Positions 57,420 through 64,000 of a DNA stretch of 64,000 nucleotides are shown here, in pieces. A model generated the notes under the pieces. The model did not search any database. It saw only the letters and a program-made list of their open reading frames with translations, and had not been told where the DNA came from. The position numbers and the translations under genes were made by a program. Source of the DNA: Delphinapterus leucas (lineage: Eukaryota; Chordata; Mammalia; Artiodactyla; Monodontidae); assembly GCF_002288925.2 (NCBI RefSeq), contig NW_022098057.1:65775193-65839192 (forward strand), given 5' to 3'. How positions within the stretch are numbered: position 1 is the first letter of the stretch; each line of letters starts with the position of its first letter.

Positions 57420-58520
57420 AGAAATAATATGGTGAGGTCTCATGTGCCCTTTACTGGTTTCATCCAATGATAACATCTTATAAAACTATAGCACAATATC
57501 ACAACCAGCATTTGTATTGAGATGGTTAAGGTACCAGTTAACGAGGGGTTGGGAATGGGGCTGATGTATGGCTATAAAAGGGCAACAGGAGGAAATTTTG
57601 TGATAAAGGTACAAAACTTTAACATTATCACAAGAATTCCTCCTGTTGCCCTTTTATAGCCATACATACTTCACCCCCATTCCCAACCCCTCGTTAACTG
57701 GTGTCAGTCACTCATTTCTTCTCTGTTTCTAAATTTTGCCTTTTGAAGAATGTTATATAAATGGAATCACACAGTATGTAACCTTTTGGGATTGGGTGTT
57801 TTCACTCAACATCATTCTCTGGAAATTCATCCAGTTTCTTGCATCCATCAGTAGTTCAGTCCTATTTTTGCTAAGTGAGATTCCATGGTATGGATATAAC
57901 AGTTTGTTTCAGCAGTCACTCATTAAAGTACTGGATGTTTCCAGTTTGGGACCATCATGAGTTAAGCTGCTATAAACATTCATAGATAGCTTTTTGTGTG
58001 GACATAACTTTTCATTCCTCTGGGGCAAATTTTAAGGAGTTCAGTTGCTGGATCTTATAGTAGTTACATGTTTAGTGTTTTAAAAAAAAACTAAAAAAAA
58101 AGTGTCCAACTGTTTTCCAGAGTGGTTGTATCATTTTATTGATATATTCTTATTAGCAAAGCATGTGTGGTCCAGTTTCACTGTCATCACCAGCATTTGA
58201 TGTTATTGCTATTATTTATTTTAGCTATTCCCATAGGTATGTAGTAATATTTCATTGTGGTTTTATTTTGCAATTCCCTAATGGCTGAAGATGGTGAACA
58301 TATTTTTAGGTGTTTATTTGTCATCCGTATATTCTGTAGTGAAATGTCAGCTCATGTTTTTTACCTGTTTTCTAAGTGGACTGTTTGTTTTCAATGTTGG
58401 ATTTTGAGAATTCTTTAAATATTCCGGATACTAGTCCTTTGTTAGTTATGTGGCGTGCAAATATGGCAAACATTTTTATTTTGCTCTCTCTAACTTTCAG
58501 AATTTGTAATATGTATATAC
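57420..58520 (-). mobile_element. LINE-1 (L1M type) 3' region, antisense, with internal palindrome
   Basis: Reverse-complement L1 order: 'ctatagcacaatatcacaac', then (after the palindrome) 'ttcctcctgttgccctttta', 'gaatgttatataaatggaat', 'cacacagtatgtaacctttt', 'ctctggaaattcatccagtt', 'agattccatggtatggatat', 'ctgttttccagagtggttgt', 'ccctaatggctgaagatggt', 'gatactagtcctttgttag'. The stretch 57533-57606 is an inverted extra copy of the sequence at 57625-57702. Confidence 0.88.
57533..57702. repeat. Near-perfect inverted duplication, arms about 75 bp
   Basis: The left arm 57533-57606 is the reverse complement of the right arm 57625-57702 over its whole length, with only a few differences (the main one is 'catcagcccc' against 'catacttcaccccc'). 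The spacer is 57607-57624, 18 bases. The right arm matches ordinary antisense L1; the left arm is the inserted inverse copy. The structure could fold into a long hairpin. Confidence 0.95.
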
Positions 58521-60904
58521 CTTTATTCCAAGGGTTTTAGCTGTACATCATACTTAGTAGGAGGAATATAGAAAAGTGTGCCTACTGCATCTTCCCAGAA
58601 GTGGAAGTCTTGCAAATGAACTTTTATTTTACGAAAGAGTTGCTAATTTATATTTAATGTCTTTTAGTATTGTCTTAATGTGCTTAACTAGAAAAGAGAA
58701 GCTGAAGAAAAGGATTCAAAGTTAAGTACAAATGCAAAGAGGTTTACAAAGTAAAACTATAGCGTCTTTGCATCAATATTTCTAGTATCATATACTTAAA
58801 CATGTGTGTTAGCTAGGCATAAACATTTCCTCATAGGAATATGCCTGCCTTAAATAAAAATTTTATTAACAATCAAATTTAATACATTTTAAAGGAAATT
58901 AATAACGAAAAATGTGTCTGTACTTATATTATGAATAGTTGAGATGTTTAGATTATGCATAAATTTTGAATTATTCATCTATGTTTTAAAGACCTTCTTT
59001 TATCAAAATGACCTACTTCTGAGTAGATATTTGGTAAGTCATGGAAATTTAAAATACGTATATAGATAGTCGGTAGACATAATTTATATTCATATAAAAT
59101 GTTCACTTTTTTGTATGTTAAGGTTTTTAGCATAAAATAATTGCTACAGTTTGTCATTAAAATGGTAACATGCTGCTGTCTAACACTAGCAATATATTAC
59201 AAAACTCATTTTTAAAAAATCACTGATGGAATCATTCCTTTTATAATTTGGCTAGAATTGAAAAAGATAAATTGTAATGATTTCTCTTTCCAACAAGAAT
59301 TTCATATTTCCTTCCCTGGAAAGTAGATCCCTTCAAAAATGCAGTCTTATTATTAAAATTAAGAACCAATTTTTTTTTTAATGTTCTGGTTTTATGGTGG
59401 CTTTTAGATAATATGCTTCTACTTATTTGTTGAACCTAATCAAATTATTTATTAATTTAAAAAAAGTATCTTTTCTCTCTCCTTTTTTGCTTCTGATCTT
59501 AAAACAATCCAGGAGATTTGGAAAATTCTATATTGATTTATATTACTCTAGTTTATGTAAACATATTGTTTTTAGTATACCTGCATTTCGGTGACAATAA
59601 AGAGGTTAGGAAAAGTTAAAAATCCTTAGACTTTTCTGGTACACTTCCCAAAGACATTCAGATTTTTAAGCAGTAAGCGGTTAGATTTAGGCTGTGCATG
59701 GGTGACTATTCTGCATTGTGAGTTTTATATGGATTTAATACTTTTTGAGAATTATAAGTTACTGTCTCATCTCTTCTTTGCTCATTTCTCTAAGTTCAGG
59801 AGTTCCTTTTAAGTGAGAACACTTTTTTTTTTTTCCATAAGAAACTATGTGCAGTTTCTGAAGACTTCAGTGGTTTAAAAATACTTCATATGCATAAGGT
59901 CAGAACAGGGTTTATATAGGCCTCCATTTTTGCATCTAAATGGTTATCTTCAGAAACCTTCTCCTTGTCCTTACCTTCAGACCATAATCTGTAACATTCC
60001 CTTAAGAATCTCTTTTCTTCTTCATCCAATTGAATATCCACTCTTTACAAACACACCCACACACAAACACAGACACAGAGACAAACACACCCACAGCTAC
60101 CGAATTTGTATTAAAAGCCGATGTTACAGCAACAGTGAAACGTCTCTGCAGATTTTTTTTACAATTTTATGATTATCACCAATTAAGTTTCCTGAAGTTC
60201 AGTAAATGAAACTGTTGATCAGTCTCCAGCTGACTGTGATAGAGAAATCACCTAATTAGAGAAGCTGAATGGAACTCCAAAGAATCCTCGAGCTCATCCC
60301 TTTTTAAGACGATTGTGGAGTTGGCAGCAGAGATAATTTTGAAAACCTACTCTTCCTTGGGGTCGGTGTCATCATAGGTTTAACCCATGCTAATTCTTTT
60401 GCTATGAGGTACTTTTATAAGCAATTTCCAAAAAATGGCATATTTTCGTTCTTTAAGCAAATATTGCTGATGAATCCTGAGTGTTTACCCTCAGCTGAGG
60501 GCCAGCACCTGAGAGATAAGTTAGCGAGCGGCAGAGAGATTAGCCAACTAATGTATTGCCACCAGCGTGAGCGGTCAGTTCAGAAGAATTTGGACATAAA
60601 GTCCTGCGCTTTTGCAACCCCTTCCTTTTGTTGACAGCGTGTGTCTCTCAATACTGTCCATCACCCCTACCTATTCAGTGTCTAGTGATAACCCTCTCTT
60701 CTGCATGAATATCCCTACACTGCATTCAGCTGCTTTAAGTTGACCTTATTTTCCTTGACCTGGTCTTTTCTCTTCGTGGGAGTTCCTCATGTTAGTCCTC
60801 ATATTCTACATCTTTCTCATGTTACTCTGCTTATTCTACCCCCTTGGTTGTACAGGAAAAGAATGCACACTCCTTGCATGATGTTATGGAAGAAGCATGG
60901 GTAT
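58521..60904. other. Repeat-poor unassigned DNA, 2.4 kb
   Basis: Apart from a CA-rich degenerate run at about 60048-60095 I recognise nothing. The frames at 59930-60172 and 60404-60634 have no defensible protein features. Confidence 0.4.
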
Positions 60905-61110
60905 GAGCAAGTCACTTAACCGCTCAGAGCCTCAGCTGTGCAGCGTGTGTGTGTGTGTGTGTGTGTGTGTCTGTGTGTGTTGATTCTGTGTGGCTAGGTT
61001 AACACCTGTAACAAGGGCCATTGTGGGAGTGAAATAAGATAGCATCCAGCATCTAGCACAGGGAGTGGAAAATGGCACACAGTAAGCTCTCAGTAAAAAT
61101 TAAATACCTG
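60905..61110 (+). repeat. MIR SINE with embedded (GT)n
   Basis: 'gagcaagtcacttaaccgct', 'cagagcctcagctg', then a GT microsatellite, then 'gtgggagtgaaataagatag' and 'gcacacagtaagctctcagt' give the MIR right half. The GT run sits where MIR normally reads 'ttcctcatctgtaaaatgg'. Confidence 0.78.
60945..60980. repeat. (GT)n microsatellite inside MIR
   Basis: 36 bp of GT with one C interruption at 60971. Confidence 0.97.
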
Positions 61111-61189
61111 ACTTCATTTCTCAATCTTTGAGACAATGTACTCTGATTAACACTTACATGTATCTTATTTGACTTAGCATTCTAGGCCA

Positions 61190-61330
61190 AGCACTACCAC
61201 TGCTTGTTTGTATAACTTTAGGTAAATTACTTAAATTCACAGTTTGAATTTCTCATTTGTTAAATGAGAATATAACAAAGTTCATGTTTTCTATTAGGAC
61301 TGCATCGAACAGCAAATAACATAGTATACA
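61190..61330 (+). repeat. MIR SINE fragment
   Basis: 'cactgcttgtttgtataact', 'ttaggtaaattacttaaatt', 'gaatttctcatttgttaaat', 'ctattaggactgcatcgaac' follow the MIR order loosely. Confidence 0.6.
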
Positions 61331-61409
61331 TGAATGTACTTTTTAAACATTTAAAACACTATTTAAACATGTAAATATAATTAAAATTATAAATGTATAA
61401 TACAGTTGC

Positions 61410-61489
61410 ACTCACTTGTTGAATGCCTACCGTGTGCTAGATGCAGAGCTGGTGTTTTGTGTATATGAACTTAAATCTTGATAATAACT
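61410..61489 (-). repeat. MIR fragment, antisense, left part of nest
   Basis: 'ttgttgaatgcctaccgtgt', 'gctagatgcagagctggtg' and 'aacttaaatcttgataata' read as reverse-complement MIR ('attgagcgcttactatgtgccaggcactg...'). The continuation appears beyond the LTR at about 62462-62515 ('ttattttggagatgaggaaa'), so the LTR inserted into this MIR. Confidence 0.65.
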
Positions 61490-62458
61490 TGTTCATTTGT
61501 CACTTATTATGTAACAAATCATCATGTAACTTAGTGGCTTAAAATAACAATTTATTATTATCTCACACAGTTCTGGGAATTGACTGGGCTCAGCTGGAAG
61601 ATGCTTTTTTGGGTTTCCTCATGTGGCTGCAGTCAGATGGTGCCTGTATCTGAAGCCATCTGTATTAGTTTCCCAGTACTGTTGTAACAAAGTACTACAA
61701 ACTGAGTGTCTTAAAACAAAAGAAATGTATTGTCTCACAATTCTAGATGGTAGAAGTCCCACGTCAAGGTGTCAGCAGCGCCATGCTTCCTCCAAAGGCT
61801 GTAGGGAAGTATTCTTTCTTGCCTCTTTCAGCTCTGATAGTTGCCAGCCATCCTTGGTGTTCCTGGTCTCTTGAATCACTCCAATCTTGTATCTGTCATC
61901 ACATGACTTTCTGCCTCTATGTCTGTGTGTCCAAATTTCCCTCTTCTTATAAGCACACAAGTCACACTGAATTTAGAACTCATCCTAATCCAATATGACC
62001 TCATCTTAATTTGATTATATCCACAAAGACCCCATTTCCAAATAAGGTCACATTCACAGATACCAGTGTTTAGGGCCTGAACATATCTTTTTGAGGAACA
62101 CAATTCAACCCACACCTCCATCTGAAGGCTCAGTTGGGCTGGATATTTAAGATGGCTTCTCCAATCCCATGTCTGACACCTCTCTCCATGGGACCATATT
62201 GGGCTTCCTCACAGTAGAGCAGTATAAGAGTGGTCAGAAGTTTTACCTACTGGCTGGCATCCCCTAGGGTCACCTAGACCCATGAGAAAGCCGTGAGGTT
62301 TCTTGTAATCTAGAGTCACGTAGCACCCCTGTCATTGCATTCTAAGGGTCAAAAGCAAGCACATCGCCAGGCCGTATTCAAGGGGAGGGGACTACACCAG
62401 GGTGTGAATGTCAGGAAGGGCCTGAATGCAGGGTCATTTTAGGAGACTAGCTACCACA
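61490..62458 (-). mobile_element. MaLR-like LTR, antisense, itself interrupted
   Basis: The left part 61490-61660 ('gtaacttagtggcttaaaat', 'ctcacacagttctgggaatt') and right part 62118-62458 ('gaaggctcagttgggctgga', 'catcgccaggccgtattcaa', 'ggggaggggactacaccagg', ending 'gctaccaca') are the two halves of one LTR of the kind seen at 10315 and 16963. An MLT1 LTR splits them. Confidence 0.72.
61661..62117 (-). mobile_element. MLT1B/C-like MaLR LTR, innermost of nest, antisense
   Basis: Clear reverse-complement MLT1: 'tgtattagtttcccagtact', 'acaaagtactacaaactgag', 'tgtctcacaattctagatgg', 'gttgccagccatccttggtg', 'aatatgacctcatcttaat', 'ccatttccaaataaggtcac', 'cacaattcaacccaca'. A 5-bp target duplication CCATC lies at 61656-61660 and 62118-62122. 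The overlapping frames at 61623-62121 are LTR-derived. Confidence 0.88.
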
Positions 62459-62461
62459 CAT

Positions 62462-62520
62462 CATACTATTATCTTTATTTTGGAGATGAGGAAATTGAAA
62501 CTGATTTTCAGTTTGTTTAA
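62462..62520 (-). repeat. MIR fragment, antisense, right part of nest
   Basis: 'actattatctttattttgga', 'gatgaggaaattgaaactga' read as reverse-complement MIR and continue the piece at 61410-61489. Confidence 0.65.
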
Positions 62521-62904
62521 ACAAAATGTCAGTTATGACACAGTTAACAGTTGGTCCACCTGAGACTTGCCTGCCTGTCTTCAAACCCTTTGCTTTTTCT
62601 ACAGACGTGTGTCTCTGCATTTATTACCTATATACTTCCAGCACCCCCTCCCCACATCTTCCAATCCCTGGGTATTTTCCAGCTTCCTTAGTGACTTCAA
62701 ATGTGGCTCAAATTCTCTTCACCTGGCTACTTTTGTTAGAGTCATACTCTTACTGATCACTTTTACCTTGGTTATTATCAGGAATTAGAGGATTCTAGTA
62801 AATCTCATCTCTGCTGCCAGTTCAATAGGATTCTTATTTGATTACACTTAAAAAAAATTCAGTTTGATTTGAATTCCATCCGTCAAGATTTTGACTTCTT
62901 ATAC
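62521..62904. other. Unassigned DNA
   Basis: Nothing recognised in about 0.38 kb. Confidence 0.4.
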
Positions 62905-62932
62905 TTCTTTTTTTAAGCTTTATTGAGGTAAA

Positions 62933-62980
<48 letters not shown>

Positions 62981-63220
62981 TATACAGATATAGTATATAC
63001 ATTTTGATGAGTTTGGACATATGCATACACCTGTGATACCATCACCATAATCAAGTTACTAAACTTATCCATCACCTTCAAAAATTTCCTTGTGTTCTGT
63101 TGTTCTTGAGTGTGTGTACTTGTGTGTTTGTGGTAAGAACATTTAACGTGAGAACTGTCCTTTTAACATTTGAAAGTACAAAATATTGTATTAACTGTAG
63201 ATATTTCAATAAGCCTAGCA
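62905..63220 (-). mobile_element. LINE-1 (L1M type) 3' fragment, antisense, with TA microsatellite
   Basis: 'aagctttattgaggtaaact', a TA run, 'cattttgatgagtttggaca', 'tatgcatacacctgtgatac', 'catcaccataatcaagttac', 'gtggtaagaacatttaacgt', 'gtattaactgtag' follow antisense L1M. Confidence 0.85.
62936..62980. repeat. (TA)n microsatellite inside L1
   Basis: About 45 bp of TA with one GT interruption, grown from the L1's own TATA-rich stretch. A strong unwinding or cruciform site and likely length-variable. Confidence 0.97.
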
Positions 63221-63459
63221 TTTACATATGATCATCAATTTCAGGAAGATTGCTTCAGCCTTGTAGAAATTGAGTTGTCATCACACAGAGAATTTCTAAA
63301 GTCCTCTGTATTGTTTTAAAGGACAGCTACATTTCATGCTGGAGAGGAACACTCATTCAATCTTCTAGGATTTAATGAAGGAGTACTTTTTTTGTTTGTT
63401 TTTACCAGAACGAATTAGACTTTTATTTTCTCTTTCTTTTGATGCAATTTTTATTTTCT

Positions 63460-64000
63460 TTTTTTTGTTTTTTTTAACATCTTTATTGGAGTATAATTTC
63501 TTTACAATGGTGTGTTAGTTTCTGCTTTATAACAAAGTAAATCAGTTATACATATACATATACATATATCCCCATATCTCTTCCCTCTTGCATCTCCCTC
63601 CCTCCCACCCTCCCTATCCCACCCCTCTAGGTGGTCACAAAGCACCAAGCTGATCTCCCTGTGTTATGCGGCTGCTTCCCACTAGCTATCTGTTTTACGT
63701 TTGGTAGCGTATATATGTCCATGCCACTCTCTCACTTTATCACAGCTTACCCTTCCCCCTCCGCATATCCTCAAGTCCATTCTCTAGTAGGTCTCTGTCT
63801 TTATTCCTGTCTTGCTCCTAGGCTCTTCATGACCTTTTTTTTTTTTTCCTTAGATTCCATATATATGTGTTAGCATATAGTATTTGTCTTTCTCTTTTTG
63901 ACTTACTTCACTCTGTATGACAGACTCTAGGTCCATCCACCTCACTACAAATAACTCAATTTCATTTCTTTTTATGGCTGAGTAATTCCATTGTATATAT
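63460..64000 (-). mobile_element. Young whale/ruminant-type LINE-1 3' end, runs off the window
   Basis: It opens with a T run (antisense poly(A)) and 'aacatctttattggagtata', then 'gtgtgttagtttctgcttta', 'gtggtcacaaagcaccaagc', 'tgtgttatgcggctgcttcc', 'tatgtccatgccactctctc', 'gtctctgtctttattcctgt', 'cttcactctgtatgacagac', 'tttttatggctgagtaattc'. This is the 3' UTR and ORF2 end of the youngest cetartiodactyl L1s, with few changes. The 5' part and one target duplication lie beyond 64000. Confidence 0.93.

Noticed and set aside
61623..62121. Several overlapping frames of about 80 codons
   Set aside because: They lie inside the MLT1 LTR of the nested block.

Overview
The window looks like AT-rich, non-coding nuclear DNA of a cetacean, most likely a toothed whale. 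It carries eight tRNA-derived SINEs of the cetacean/hippo CHR type. Seven are the short internally deleted form and one is the longer, older form. It also carries 3' ends of the young whale/ruminant-type LINE-1, over a background of general mammalian repeats (L2, MIR, L1M, MaLR LTRs, Tigger, hAT-Charlie). I find no protein-coding exon, no functional RNA gene and no CRISPR array. The longest open frames (up to 179 codons) run through SINEs, L1s or low-complexity sequence. The window is therefore a gene desert or part of a very large intron.

Layout. 0-10 kb: unassigned AT-rich DNA with an L2 end, a MIR, three CHR SINEs, antisense L1 pieces, a perfect 20-bp palindrome (8369-8413) and a Tigger-like DNA transposon. 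10-20.5 kb: an LTR-dense block holding a solo LTR, an antisense L1 broken by an MLT1 LTR and by a 37-bp micro-insertion of an L1 tail, an apparently complete LTR-internal-LTR MaLR provirus (16963-19439), and a sense L1 split by a CHR SINE. 20.5-38 kb: mostly unassigned sequence with L2/MIR relics, several L1 tails (one with a possible 3' transduction at 34386-34591) and microsatellites. 38.4-39.4 kb: a GC-richer segment of unknown origin with two overlapping octamer motifs. 39.5-44.8 kb: L2 relics and unassigned DNA. 44.8-50.4 kb: a nearly full-length but dead antisense L1 split by an MLT1 LTR. 50.5-64 kb: more CHR SINEs, a sense L1 carrying the long CHR copy, an hAT-Charlie element, a long pyrimidine tract, a strong CTCF-type motif (56047-56060), an antisense L1 containing a large near-perfect inverted duplication (57533-57702), a three-level nest of repeats (61410-62520), and a young L1 3' end running off the window.

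Family names rest on remembered consensus sequences, not on a search. Broad classes (CHR SINE, L1, MIR, L2, MaLR LTR) are firm; subfamily names are tentative. Sequence junctions, target-site duplications and inverted repeats were read directly from the bases. All the recognised MaLR LTRs and 11 of 15 L1 pieces lie on the minus strand, which would fit a plus-strand transcript crossing the window. No exon supports that yet.
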